Positions 17,878 to 26,829 of a DNA stretch of 64,000 nt are shown here, piece after piece. The position numbers were made by a program, and so were the translations under genes. The notes below the pieces were generated by a model. It made no database searches and was not told the origin of the DNA. It worked only from the letters and a program-made list of their open reading frames with translations. Where the stretch lies: the NCBI GenBank assembly GCA_964521085.1, contig CAZFPL010000004.1, positions 62,001-126,000 of the forward strand, given 5' to 3'. The first letter of the stretch is position 1. Each line of letters begins with the position of its first letter. The stretch comes from JAFGKK01 sp964521085 (GTDB lineage Bacteria > Chloroflexota > Anaerolineae > Anaerolineales > RBG-16-64-43).

Positions 17878-18059
17878 GGTAATCTCCAAATTGAAACGGG
17901 AATTCTAACATTATTTGAACTGAACCTATCTTTGCGAATTGTGCGGTCAAATGGCGGACGTCGGGGGTTGCGGGTAGACAACCACGGGATGATTTCGGCG
18001 CGGCGGGAATGGGCAATGCACCGGACTGCCGCCGCCTTGAACCGCGCGTATTCCGGTCT

Positions 18060-18088
18060 TTGACACAAATTGCCGCATTTGCTAGTAT
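18060..18088 (+). promoter_or_regulatory. sigma-70-type promoter of the AraC-like gene
   Basis: TTGACA (18060-18065) and TAGTAT (18083-18088) are separated by 17 bases, a near-consensus promoter. Transcription would begin around 18095, about 20 bases before the ATG at 18116. It lies between the divergent proA and AraC-like genes. Confidence 0.75.
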
Positions 18089-18115
18089 GAAAAATACACT
18101 ACGGCTGCACCCACC

Positions 18116-19269
18116 ATGAACATCCCATACGGTCCCTTGTCGGTGGTTTTTATCGCCGGATTCCTTGCGGGGGTAATCCTCGCCCTGGTCTTTTTTTTTC
18201 AGGAAGGGCAACCGGAAAGCCAACCGGATCTTTGCCGCTTTCATCCTTGCGTCGCTGATCTCTTTTCTGTATGCCGTCCTGCTGCCCACAAAATTATATG
18301 TTTCTCTTCCGCATCTATCCTGGTCCGATATCCGGCGATGTTCCTGATCGGGCCGATTTCTTTTTTTATATCAAAGCGTTGATCCGGGATGGCCGCTCCC
18401 GCGGCCTTTGGGAATCGCTTCACTTCCTTCCGGCATTACTCTGCCTGCTTATCATGGCGCCTTTCTACGTGAAGGACGCGGAGTATAAAATTCAATATAT
18501 CGAGACCGCGGTCCAAAATTCAAAGCTGGAATTCAACATCCTGTTCTTCCTGGCCTACGTTCAGGTCGTTTTATATTTCCTAGAGGCGAACCGCCTGATT
18601 CGCGGGTACATAGCCCGGTTCAAACAGACGTATTCCGATCTGGAACCGGTCAGTTTGGATTGGATAAGGAACCTGTCGGGGATCATTCTTGTCATCTGCC
18701 TGTTCTGCCTGCCGCTTTTTGGCTTGCTTTTCCTCGGTCACGATTCAGGGCATGCGATCGATTATTCCTTTCTCATCGCCCTGACGCTGTATTTCGGCAT
18801 TCTGTTTTTGGGGTACCGGGTATGGATTCAGCCGGATCTGGTTTCCCCTTCCGGCCCGTTCGAGAAAAAAGAAAAGTACCTGAAATCCAAATTATCCAGG
18901 GAGGAATCCAAGAAATACTATTCGCAATTGATCGATTTGATGGAGAAGGAGAAGGTGTACCTGGAGCCGAATCTGAATTTGCCCGATTTGGCGAAGCGGA
19001 TGGATTTGAATCCGCGGTACCTTTCCCAGGTCATTAACGAAAATGCGTGTATGAATTTTTACGATTTCGTCAATCAATTCCGGGTCGAGGAAGCCAAGAA
19101 AGCCATCTTGGATCCTCAAAACGCGCATCAAGACATTCTCACCATCGCTTTCGATGCCGGCTTCAGTTCCAAGGCCACGTTCAATACCCTCTTTAAAAAA
19201 AACACAAAATTAACACCCTCCCAATACCGCAAATCCAATACGTTCGAGAGGATCCGCTCAAACGAATAA
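18116..19269 (+). pseudogene. AraC-family regulator with membrane N-terminus, multiply frameshifted
   Basis: The C-terminal part is intact: a double helix-turn-helix AraC domain (NLPDLAKRMDLNPRYLSQVI ... ILTIAFDAGFSSKATFNTLF). A membrane-spanning sensor half precedes it. The N-terminal 80 codons need three one-base shifts to read through. The first is at T9 (18191-18199), where one T fewer restores RKGNRKANRIFAAFILAS. The second is near 18315-18325. The third is at T7 (18361-18367), where one T more joins FLIGPISFF to YIKALIRDG. Two of the three sites are homopolymers, so sequencing error is possible, but three in 180 bases with a good promoter in front points to decay. A downstream start at 18271 would give a shortened product. 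Confidence 0.7.
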
Positions 19270-19454
19270 GTGCCCGGGGCATGGTATTCTACCGGTAGGT
19301 ATTCCGGATTCGTCGGCGGGTAGGACCCCCTGCGCCGAGGTTGGATTCGGCGGTTCGGGGCGCGAGCCTCATCCAACAATAGATTTTCTTACATGCACCA
19401 ACGGTTTTCCGTTTGGATAATGAAAATTAAAACCCTTCGGCAAAGGAGATCTTA

Positions 19455-20708
19455 ATGAAACGCTTGCCGTTTATCCTTCTCGTGGCGATGGCGCTCGGCC
19501 TGGCCTGCGGGAAAACCGCCGCGGTATCCCCCGCCGTGCCTACCCTTCCGGCCACATCGGCCGCGCCCGGCACTCCGCCGCCCATCCCGGAGGAATACCG
19601 GGCGATGGCCGGCGAATTGAGCGCGGAATTAACTCATTTCGAGGACACGCTGAGCCGGCAACCGGAGCCGGGACCGGAAAAGGCTCTCATCGGATCGGAA
19701 CTGGCTTTTGCCAACGGGAATATCGGCGAAGGGCTGCTCCAGCCTTCCACGCGTGAACTTAACCTGCTTCTACTGGACCGTCTGCAGACTCTCGGGATTC
19801 AAGCCGTTGTCATCGCTGTTCCATTTCCTTTGCTGGATCCCTCGTTCCCGAGATCAGCGGAATACATCCAATTCTACAAAGATATCGTGGATCAAGCCCG
19901 TCAACACGGCATGAAAGTGATCATGAAAAGTGGAGCGATTTTTTCCGGCACGGCTTTTTCGTCCGCAACCGTGGATTGGTCCGTGTACACCACCGCCTCC
20001 TATCTGCAAGGGCGCGAAAACCAGGTTCTGCTGATGGCGAGTAAATTCCAGCCGGATTATCTGATGATCGCCAATGAGCCGGGCACCGAAATGATGCTGA
20101 CCGGCCTTTCGATCACTCCCGCGCAGTGGGGTAATTTCCTGGACGATACGCTCGGCCGGATCGACCGGTCCGGCGGCACGGCGGTCGGCGCAGGCGTGGG
20201 CAACTGGGAAGACACCGCATTCTTCGACCAGGTGATGCAGGCCGACGGACTCGATTTCTTCGACCTGCACATCTACCCGATGGGCCAGGATGCCGTCCTG
20301 CTCGATCGCGGTCTGGAATATCTTCAGGAGGCTCATGCGGGAGGGAAGCGGGTGACGATCAGCGAGGCTTGGCTGTTTAAAGTCGACCCCCGGGAAGGCG
20401 GCTCGGCCTATGGGGATTATGCCAGCGCCATCCGCCGCGACGTGTATGGATTCTGGGAAGGGCTCGACGCGCGGTTTATCGAGGATATCGTCCGGATGTC
20501 CGACGCCGCCCAGGTGGAGTTCGTCTCGTTCTTTTGGACGCGGACCTTCTTTGCCTATCTGGATTACGACGCGACGCCGCGCGATTTGTCCGATGTGGAA
20601 ATCAACCAGCGGATCAATCAGGCTTGCGCGGTGAACGTGCAGAGCGGAACCTACAGCACACTCGGCGAATGGCTCCGGAAATTTCTGCGCGCCCGCAATG
20701 GGGGATAG
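19455..20708 (+). CDS. lipoprotein with clan-A glycoside hydrolase TIM barrel
   Basis: A secreted lipoprotein of 417 residues: signal peptide, lipobox LGLAC (Cys at about 18), Pro/Ala-rich linker to about 45, then a TIM barrel. The layout matches clan GH-A glycosidases: acid/base Glu208 in MIANEPGTE after strand 4 and probable nucleophile Glu304 in TISEAWL after strand 7. GH5, GH53 and GH113-like families are all possible; I cannot fix the family. AAAGGAG stands before the ATG. It would act outside the cell on a polysaccharide, in line with the GH26-like enzyme at 21961. Confidence 0.7.
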   Translation: MKRLPFILLVAMALGLACGKTAAVSPAVPTLPATSAAPGTPPPIPEEYRAMAGELSAELTHFEDTLSRQPEPGPEKALIGSELAFANGNIGEGLLQPSTRELNLLLLDRLQTLGIQAVVIAVPFPLLDPSFPRSAEYIQFYKDIVDQARQHGMKVIMKSGAIFSGTAFSSATVDWSVYTTASYLQGRENQVLLMASKFQPDYLMIANEPGTEMMLTGLSITPAQWGNFLDDTLGRIDRSGGTAVGAGVGNWEDTAFFDQVMQADGLDFFDLHIYPMGQDAVLLDRGLEYLQEAHAGGKRVTISEAWLFKVDPREGGSAYGDYASAIRRDVYGFWEGLDARFIEDIVRMSDAAQVEFVSFFWTRTFFAYLDYDATPRDLSDVEINQRINQACAVNVQSGTYSTLGEWLRKFLRARNGG

Positions 20709-20779
20709 CGTCTTTGGCAAGGATGCTTTCCGGCGTCCCGGCTTCTGTGCGTGATGAATGGGAATAGGTAATCCGAAGG

Positions 20780-20876
20780 ATTTATCCCGCTTTCGCGGGA
20801 TGAGGAATACCCCGCCGCTTGCGATGCGAGAATTTGGGGGTTGCGCGCCATGATACCGCGCGGCGTTCATTTTCGA
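20780..20876. repeat. hairpin-rich dispersed repeat, copy 1
   Basis: Starts with the hairpin ATCCCGC-TTTC-GCGGGAT, then ACCCCGC...GGGGGT and ACCGCGCGG. It is closely similar in order and sequence to 28340-28449, with a deletion in the last hairpin. It fills the space between two convergent genes. Confidence 0.65.
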
Positions 20877-20932
20877 CCCGGGGGCAGTTCATTCGGCAGG
20901 CGCAGGACGTGTTGAGACGGGAAAGGATCTAT

Positions 20933-21925
20933 TCATCCGTTTTCCAGAAACAAACGTATCGTTTCCTCGAACTTTTCCGGCTCCTCCAAAAACGGCCAAT
21001 GCCCGCTGCGATCGAAGCCGGCAAGCGTACAGTCTGGAAGCAATCCACAGATCGCATCGGCGGTCGCTTTTCCCGTAGAGTCGGCGTCCGCCGCGCCGTA
21101 CACGATGAGGGTTCGTACCCCCAGCTCGCGCAGGTCTTTGCTGAATTCCTTTCCCTCCAGCGAGCGGGAGACCTCGCGCCAGGTGGCAAATGAAATATAT
21201 CCCGAATCCTCGATCAGGCCGCGGTTGCGTGGATCATATAACCGCGGAAGCGACGTTTCCAAGTTTAAGTTCGCGAACCAAGCATCGGCGGTTTGAGGAT
21301 TTGCCGGCGGGAATCCGGGTCCCAAAGCATACAGTACGGGGCCAAACACATCCCATAACAGGGGTGCACCGACGCCGTTGTTGATCCGGATCGAGGAAAC
21401 CAGGATCATCCCCTCGACATGTTCAGGGTACGCCAGGGCGTAGCGCTGCGCCAGCGCGCCGCCGGCGGAGTGCCCGACCACGACGATCTTCTCGGCGCGG
21501 ATCACATCCCGGCGAAGGGCTTCCAACTCCTCCACGAGCTGGTCTATCGTATAGAGCGATGGATCGGGCTTGATCTGCGAATTGCCGGAACCGCGCTGAT
21601 CGTAATAGACAACCCGGCGATCCTGCGCAAGAAAATTGAAACCTTGTTTGAAGGACCGGCTGGAATGGCCCGGCCCGCCGTGCAATATCACAACCGGGGC
21701 CGGATCGTCCGCCGGCCCCAATTCCCTGTAGAAGAGATCGAATCCCCCGATGGAAATCATTTGCGCATCCCCCGAACAGTCCCGGCAGGGAAGGTCGGCC
21801 GGTGGCACCCGGTAGAATGCATAGTCGGCGGACGCGATAAAGGCGATCCCGATAAGCATCCCGATGATCAACCCGATGCTGGCTATTCGCAACCAGGGGA
21901 TTCTGGATTTTGGTTTTTGGCCCAT
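20933..21925 (-). CDS. alpha/beta hydrolase, proline-iminopeptidase-like, membrane-anchored
   Basis: A 330-residue protein with one N-terminal membrane helix (about 11-32) and an outside alpha/beta hydrolase domain. The oxyanion motif HGGPGHSSRSF (about 82) and DQRGSGNS are characteristic of the prolyl iminopeptidase group. The nucleophile elbow is GHSAGG, the acidic residue is probably in YGAADADSTG, and the catalytic His is in GHWPFLEEPE. The catalytic set is complete. The substrate is unknown; peptidase or esterase activity at the cell surface is likely. Confidence 0.8.
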   Translation of the reverse strand: MGQKPKSRIPWLRIASIGLIIGMLIGIAFIASADYAFYRVPPADLPCRDCSGDAQMISIGGFDLFYRELGPADDPAPVVILHGGPGHSSRSFKQGFNFLAQDRRVVYYDQRGSGNSQIKPDPSLYTIDQLVEELEALRRDVIRAEKIVVVGHSAGGALAQRYALAYPEHVEGMILVSSIRINNGVGAPLLWDVFGPVLYALGPGFPPANPQTADAWFANLNLETSLPRLYDPRNRGLIEDSGYISFATWREVSRSLEGKEFSKDLRELGVRTLIVYGAADADSTGKATADAICGLLPDCTLAGFDRSGHWPFLEEPEKFEETIRLFLENG

Positions 21926-21960
21926 GATAAACCTTGCCCCTCCCCTTGCCTCATCCCGGA

Positions 21961-22971
21961 TTAGGGGGGGTACTTCAATACCGGATGATGGATCCTGGGC
22001 TTAGCCGTTTTCACCCACGGCAATGCTTCCCAGGTCAATGTCACTTCACTCTCATAAAGCGCCCGGACCGTCGCGCGCTCCATCCACAGCGCCATCGGAT
22101 CGCCCCAGTGCATGAACCACGTCCAGCGCGGCTGCGCGCGGAGTATTTCCGGAGCAGGCATCGTCCCCACCTCGCCCAGGGCGATGGGTTTTCCCCCGGC
22201 CAACGCGAGGAGCTGATCGTAATCCTGCTTGGCGAATCCGCCTTTGTAAACATCCGTGGCGAGGATATCCACCACGTCGCCGCCGGGATAATACAGTTCA
22301 TACGGATCCACTTTTTCCCGGACCTCGTTCGCATTGAAGACCCAGATCAGGTTGTTCAACTTGTGGAAATGCGTCAACCTCTCGAACAACATCCGGTAGA
22401 GGGATCGGTATCCCGGATCGCCGGTTTTCTTTCCCCACCAGAACCATTCCCCGTTCATCTCGTGATACGGGCGCCAAAGCACCGGAACGCCGGCCTCCCG
22501 CAGCTGCGCAAGAAACCAGGCGATCACGTCCACCTGGGATTTCCAGTGTTCATGGATTTCCGTCCCGGGCGCAAATAGATCCTGCCACTGGCGGTCCGAC
22601 AGTTTCCTTTTAATAGACTCCTCGAAAACGACCGGCTCCTCGTCGGTCGGACAGACCGCGTGCCACATAAGCGTGATGAGGAATCCCTCGGAATGGCGGC
22701 GGACGGCTTCGTCGACGATCTGCTGGCGGAAGTTGATCCCGTCCCAGGTGCCCGCGGCGCTGAAACCGAAATCCTGCCCGAAGACGGCCGGATAATGCTC
22801 GGTAATTTTGTGCATCCCGGCCAGGCGCGTCGATCCGACCAACGGCGCGCAGTGTTGGCCGGTCAGCGTACGTTTGCCGGAGATCTCGTACAGGTAGCGA
22901 AGAAGCTGCACGGCTTCAGGGGAAGGATCCGGCGACACCGGACAGAGGGAGGGCGAAGGATTATTGTACAT
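21961..22971 (-). CDS. GH26-like beta-mannanase
   Basis: A 336-residue glycoside hydrolase of family 26 type (endo-beta-1,4-mannanase or related). Marks: LTGQHCAP near the start, WRPYHEMNGEWFWWG with acid/base Glu171, and PIALGEVGTM with nucleophile Glu267. The aromatic substrate-cleft residues W-F-W-W are present. The ATG at 22971 was chosen because GAGGCC precedes it and the family starts there; the open frame runs 65 codons further upstream but overlaps the next gene and is Arg/Gly-rich nonsense. No signal peptide is visible, unusual for this family, so it may be cytoplasmic or trimmed. Confidence 0.8.
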   Translation of the reverse strand: MYNNPSPSLCPVSPDPSPEAVQLLRYLYEISGKRTLTGQHCAPLVGSTRLAGMHKITEHYPAVFGQDFGFSAAGTWDGINFRQQIVDEAVRRHSEGFLITLMWHAVCPTDEEPVVFEESIKRKLSDRQWQDLFAPGTEIHEHWKSQVDVIAWFLAQLREAGVPVLWRPYHEMNGEWFWWGKKTGDPGYRSLYRMLFERLTHFHKLNNLIWVFNANEVREKVDPYELYYPGGDVVDILATDVYKGGFAKQDYDQLLALAGGKPIALGEVGTMPAPEILRAQPRWTWFMHWGDPMALWMERATVRALYESEVTLTWEALPWVKTAKPRIHHPVLKYPP

Positions 22972-23078
22972 GGCCTCTACGTATTGGGTTGCGACGACCT
23001 GCTCTGGAATGCCGTGGAAACGGATTCCGGTGGCAGTCGGACAGGATGGATCATCGAACGGCGGCCGATGAGGATCCG

Positions 23079-24017
23079 CTACGAATCGGAGGTTTCTTCC
23101 TCGTCTTCTTCGGCGACGCCTTCCTCCTCCACCGGCGGATGCGCCTTCAGGTACTCTTCCCACCAATTCCTGAGCGCATTCACGACCGCCGGCGTGCCTT
23201 CCCGGAAACCCGCCAGTTCGATTTTGCGGCCGCCGGTCAATTCCACGATCGCCGATGCGCCGGCTCCGCCCTGAACGTCGAGAGAGGTACGCGGGTATAT
23301 GTTGTGGATTTCATTCACGGAAACCGTCCGTTCACCGAGGAGATAGACGAATCGGAGACGATCTTCCAGCAGATGAACGGCGGATGGGATCCGCAACATC
23401 AGGTAGACGATAAAAACTCCGAGCAGCGCCAGCGGCGCGCCGAGAAGGTCGCCATCCACCAGCGCCCGGATGCCCGGGGCAATGAGAACGACGGAGAAGA
23501 GAAGCCCGAGCGGATAAATAATCGGATTGCGTTTCAGCACCCGGATGTTCCGATCGGAAAGCGCATCGGGTTTTTGCTCGAACAATTCCCGTTTATGCAG
23601 GCGCAGGAGTTCGACGAAGTCGTCGTATTTCCAGATCCACGGATCGAGTGAGAGTATGGTTTTTCCGAATTTGTCCTTGATCCGGATTCCGCTCCCCAGC
23701 CCGGTGCTTTCGACGGAATCCAAATCGATCCAATAATGAATTTCCTCCCGGCCGGACCAGGACCGGACGGCGATCCCGTCTTCCCGGACGGTCCACCATT
23801 TGCTCATCCAGAGGAAAAGTACCAGCCCAAGGACTGCGAACGCGGGAAAAACGACGGCGGTGAACAGATCGACATCCGTCTCCCACATCTGTAGAAAGCT
23901 GACCGCACTTAACAGCCCGAACAACAGCATGCACGCCAGCCCCACAAGTTTTATAAATATGTTATGGGTGAAGGTGACCGGCCGGAACTCTGTTTCGTTT
24001 TGTGTCGGATCGTCCAT
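23079..24017 (-). CDS. PH-like-domain membrane protein, unknown function
   Basis: A 312-residue protein with two membrane-helix pairs (about 22-75 and 160-205). Each pair is followed by a beta-rich segment resembling bacterial PH-like domains (VREDGIAVRSWSGREEIHYWIDLDSVES; LEDRLRFVYLLGERTVSVNEIHNIYP). The C-terminus is strongly acidic (EEEGVAEEDEEETSDS). The ATG at 24017 begins a normal N-terminus; the longer frame lacks a ribosome binding site. Function unknown. Confidence 0.6.
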   Translation of the reverse strand: MDDPTQNETEFRPVTFTHNIFIKLVGLACMLLFGLLSAVSFLQMWETDVDLFTAVVFPAFAVLGLVLFLWMSKWWTVREDGIAVRSWSGREEIHYWIDLDSVESTGLGSGIRIKDKFGKTILSLDPWIWKYDDFVELLRLHKRELFEQKPDALSDRNIRVLKRNPIIYPLGLLFSVVLIAPGIRALVDGDLLGAPLALLGVFIVYLMLRIPSAVHLLEDRLRFVYLLGERTVSVNEIHNIYPRTSLDVQGGAGASAIVELTGGRKIELAGFREGTPAVVNALRNWWEEYLKAHPPVEEEGVAEEDEEETSDS

Positions 24018-24143
24018 GGAGATCCCCTGCGCGAAAGGGAGAACGGGAAGGTTTCGGATTATCCGGCCATGAAAGAAACCATGCCCCGGAATTGCGAGCA
24101 AGCGAATTTCCTAAAATAAAACCCTTGAAAATATTCTGAAATT

Positions 24144-24797
24144 TCAGCCGGCTTCCACCTTGGCTCCGCAATCGGCGCAAAACTTCGCCCCGGCCTTAAG
24201 TTTGGCCCCGCACTGCGTGCAGTGCGCTTCGGCGTTGATCTTCGCGCCGCATTCCGGGCAGAACTTGGCGTTCTTGGCCAGCGGCGCGTTGCACTTCGGG
24301 CAGGTGGCGCGCACGCCTTCGCGCCAGCTTTTTTCCTTCAGCATCTCCCGGTCTTCCTCGGCCATCTTGGAATGAGCCCAGACCTCTTCGGTCGTGCGGC
24401 TGGCCTGCGCGGCCGCCATTTCCACGCCCAGATCCGGCGCGCACTCCTTGCACAATCCCTTCGAATTGTTCCAGCAACTGCGGCGGCAAACCCAGGCCGA
24501 ACATCGCGGGCACTGGACGAAATCCGGTTTGAGTTCCTTCATTGCCTTGTTGAACGCCGCATCGTGCGCCTTTTGCCACCCGGCGGAGCGAACCCGCTCG
24601 CCGACATCGGCCGCCTGTCCGAATACGCCACCGAACAGGGAGCTCGCGGTATCCAATGCGCTGGACACCGTCCCAAGTCCGAAGGCTTCGAACTCCGTGC
24701 GGAAACCCGTACCGCAGCGGTCGCAATTGAACTCGAATTGGAATCCCGTGTCGGTGCTGAGGTCGGAGTAGTTTTGGGTGAACTCGATTTTGGCCAT
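24144..24797 (-). CDS. multi-zinc-ribbon protein
   Basis: A 217-residue cytoplasmic protein with at least four Cys-x2-Cys zinc knuckles: FNCDRCGTGF (about 24), VQCPRCSAWVCRRSCW with GLCKECAPD (about 95-120), and the C-terminal pair CPKCNAPLAKNAKFCPECGAK and CTQCGAKL..KFCADCGAK, a double zinc ribbon. The central part is helical. Such ribbons usually mediate protein or RNA contacts; no enzymatic domain is seen. It is 17 bases downstream of proB on the same strand and may be co-transcribed. Confidence 0.8.
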   Translation of the reverse strand: MAKIEFTQNYSDLSTDTGFQFEFNCDRCGTGFRTEFEAFGLGTVSSALDTASSLFGGVFGQAADVGERVRSAGWQKAHDAAFNKAMKELKPDFVQCPRCSAWVCRRSCWNNSKGLCKECAPDLGVEMAAAQASRTTEEVWAHSKMAEEDREMLKEKSWREGVRATCPKCNAPLAKNAKFCPECGAKINAEAHCTQCGAKLKAGAKFCADCGAKVEAG

Positions 24798-24814
24798 GGA
24801 AGCTCCCGTAAGGA

Positions 24815-25921
24815 TCAGAGAATCACCAGATCATTCCGATGAATCACTTCATCCCCGAAATTGAATCCGAGGATGGCTTCGATTTCTTCGGATTTCTTCC
24901 CGATGATGCGGGCCAATTCGCCCGAGCCGTAGTTGGTGATCCCGCGCGCGATCTCCTTTCCGCCCGGGTCGAGGACGCGGATCGAATCGCCGCGTTCGAA
25001 GGATCCCTCGGCGGATTTGATCCCGACCGGGAGGAGCGAACTGCCGCGGGCGAGGGCTTGCACCGCGCCCGGGTCGATCCGCACCGCGCCGGAGGCGCGG
25101 CCGCCGGTGAGGATGTAGCGTTTGCGGCTTTCGACGGAGGTCGCCACGGGCAGGAAGCGGGTGCCGACGGTTTCGCCGGTCGCGGCGCGCAGGAGCACGT
25201 CGGGCGTTTCCCCCGAGGCGATGATCACCGTGGTCCCCGACCGCCGCGCCAGGTCCGCCGCTTGCAGTTTGGTCAGCATGCCGCCGGTTCCCAGACTGCT
25301 TTCCGTTCCGCCGGCGGCCTCCCAAAGCGCTTTGGGGATTTCCGGCTCGCTCACCTCGTTGACCAGGATCGCGTTTGGATCGGACCGCGGATCGGCCGTG
25401 TAAAGGCCCACCTGATCGGTCAGCAGAAGCAGCAGGTCGGCGTCGATCAGATTGGCCACCAGCGCCGAGAGATTGTCGTTGTCGCCGACGCGGATCTCCT
25501 CGGTGGCGACGGTGTCGTTTTCATTGATGACGGGGATGGCGCCGTGGTCGAGCAGCGCAGTGAGGGTGTTGCGCGAATTGAGGTAGCGTCGGCGGTCGGC
25601 CAGGTCTGCGCGCGTAAGCAGGATCTGTGCCGGAATAAGCCCGTACATGCCGAAGACCTGTTCATAGAGTGCCATCAGCCGGGGTTGGCCGATCGCGGCC
25701 AGCATCTGCTTGGCGGGCAGCCCCTTCGGCAGCGCGGGAAATCCGAGTCGTTCGCGGCCGGCTGCCATCGCGCCGGAGGTGACCAAGATGATCCCGGCGC
25801 CGCGTTCGCGCAGGGCGGCCAGTTGGCGGGCGAGCTCGACCATGTGAGGCATGGAGAGGCGCGGGGTGCCGGCCGTCAATGTGGACGTGCCCAGTTTTAC
25901 GACAATGCGATGAAAGGCCAT
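24815..25921 (-). CDS. proB: glutamate 5-kinase
   Basis: First enzyme of proline synthesis, 368 residues: phosphorylates glutamate to gamma-glutamyl phosphate. An amino-acid-kinase domain (MAFHRIVVKLGTSTLT ... VTSGAMAAGRERLG ... PVINENDTVATEEIRVGDNDNLSALVA) covers about 1-255. A C-terminal PUA domain follows (from about 275, RASGAVRIDPGAVQAL ... GITNYGSGELARIIG). Start ATG at 25921. The proline-feedback loop region is present. Its pathway partner proA is at 16612. Confidence 0.95.
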   Translation of the reverse strand: MAFHRIVVKLGTSTLTAGTPRLSMPHMVELARQLAALRERGAGIILVTSGAMAAGRERLGFPALPKGLPAKQMLAAIGQPRLMALYEQVFGMYGLIPAQILLTRADLADRRRYLNSRNTLTALLDHGAIPVINENDTVATEEIRVGDNDNLSALVANLIDADLLLLLTDQVGLYTADPRSDPNAILVNEVSEPEIPKALWEAAGGTESSLGTGGMLTKLQAADLARRSGTTVIIASGETPDVLLRAATGETVGTRFLPVATSVESRKRYILTGGRASGAVRIDPGAVQALARGSSLLPVGIKSAEGSFERGDSIRVLDPGGKEIARGITNYGSGELARIIGKKSEEIEAILGFNFGDEVIHRNDLVIL

Positions 25922-25954
25922 TCCCTTCGTCCTTGGAATTGATATCGGAAGCGG

Positions 25955-26425
25955 TTATACCACAGAAGCAGAACCGGGATTGAGTTCCAAAAGGAAGTAT
26001 GTGTCTCCTCCTCGAAGATGCGTGATCCGGAAGCCGTGCTTTTGATAGAACGCGACGGCGTCATTCCAAGTCGAGGTGGTCTCCAGAATGATCTTCCGGT
26101 ATCCGGCGGATCTTGCATCGTCCATCAACCGGCGGAGGATCGCGCTGCCGATCCCGCGCCGTCGAAAAGAGGGGGCGACGGACATGCGGCAGATTTCCGC
26201 CTCTCCTTCCGCATGGGGGATCAGCACTCCGGTTCCGACGATTCGGCCGTCCCAAACGGCGACCCGGAAGAATCCCCCGGCATACGTAGCGCCGATGTCA
26301 TCCAAATCCGGATTCTTGAAAGGATCCAATTTGTTCCAGCGGTCCTTCAATCCATCGAGGACGAGGTTTTTGACCGCGGTTTGGTCTTCCGGCTGAAAGG
26401 ATCGGATGATGAGATCTGAAATCAT
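25955..26425 (-). CDS. GNAT-family N-acetyltransferase
   Basis: A 156-residue acetyltransferase. The acetyl-CoA-binding motif A is RMSVAPSFRRRGIGSAILRRL (about 84-104) and motif B is WNDAVAFYQKHGF. The N-terminal part (IRSFQPEDQTAVKNLVLDGL) is the usual start of the fold. The substrate cannot be told. It precedes proB by 33 bases on the same strand and may share its transcript. Confidence 0.85.
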   Translation of the reverse strand: MISDLIIRSFQPEDQTAVKNLVLDGLKDRWNKLDPFKNPDLDDIGATYAGGFFRVAVWDGRIVGTGVLIPHAEGEAEICRMSVAPSFRRRGIGSAILRRLMDDARSAGYRKIILETTSTWNDAVAFYQKHGFRITHLRGGDTYFLLELNPGSASVV

Positions 26426-26671
26426 TCGGTAATTCCTTCATGGGCCGCTGGTTCGATCCCGGTAAACCCGAATGACCGCCATTATCACCGGTCATCGACA
26501 AGCGAACAAGAACGTCCGGAATCCAGCCTATCCATATCCAGATTGTGGGAATCCTATTCGATTCCGTGAACGGGAAGGCTATGGGGAGCCTTTCTTAAAA
26601 AACCGAGCGCCTGAAAATTTATTTTCCCCTAATTAGGCAGGAAAACGGTGGTCCTTCCGGAAAAAAGGTCC

Positions 26672-26699
26672 TTGACGGGGATGGGTGAATTAGTATAAC
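26672..26699 (+). promoter_or_regulatory. candidate promoter of the fused methyltransferase gene
   Basis: TTGACG (26672-26677) and TATAAC (26694-26699) are 16 bases apart in an AT-rich patch, 130 bases before the ATG at 26830. The 400-base gap between the divergent genes holds nothing else recognisable. Confidence 0.55.
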
Positions 26700-26829
26700 A
26701 TATGAACATATATTCAGTAATCAAAATTTACCGGTTGCAGGGCTGGGCGGGAAACCGCCTGCCACAGTCCGGTCAACGGATCGGGAAAATTTTGCGAGGA
26801 GGATCGGGCTGGAATGAATTGGAGGAGGC

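Noticed and set aside
22972..23166. N-terminal extension of the GH26-like gene
   Set aside because: Arg/Gly-rich, overlaps the next gene's end, and an ATG with a Shine-Dalgarno stands at the family start (22971).
24815..25921. proBA operon
   Set aside because: proA and proB are on the same strand but 7 kb apart with unrelated genes between them.
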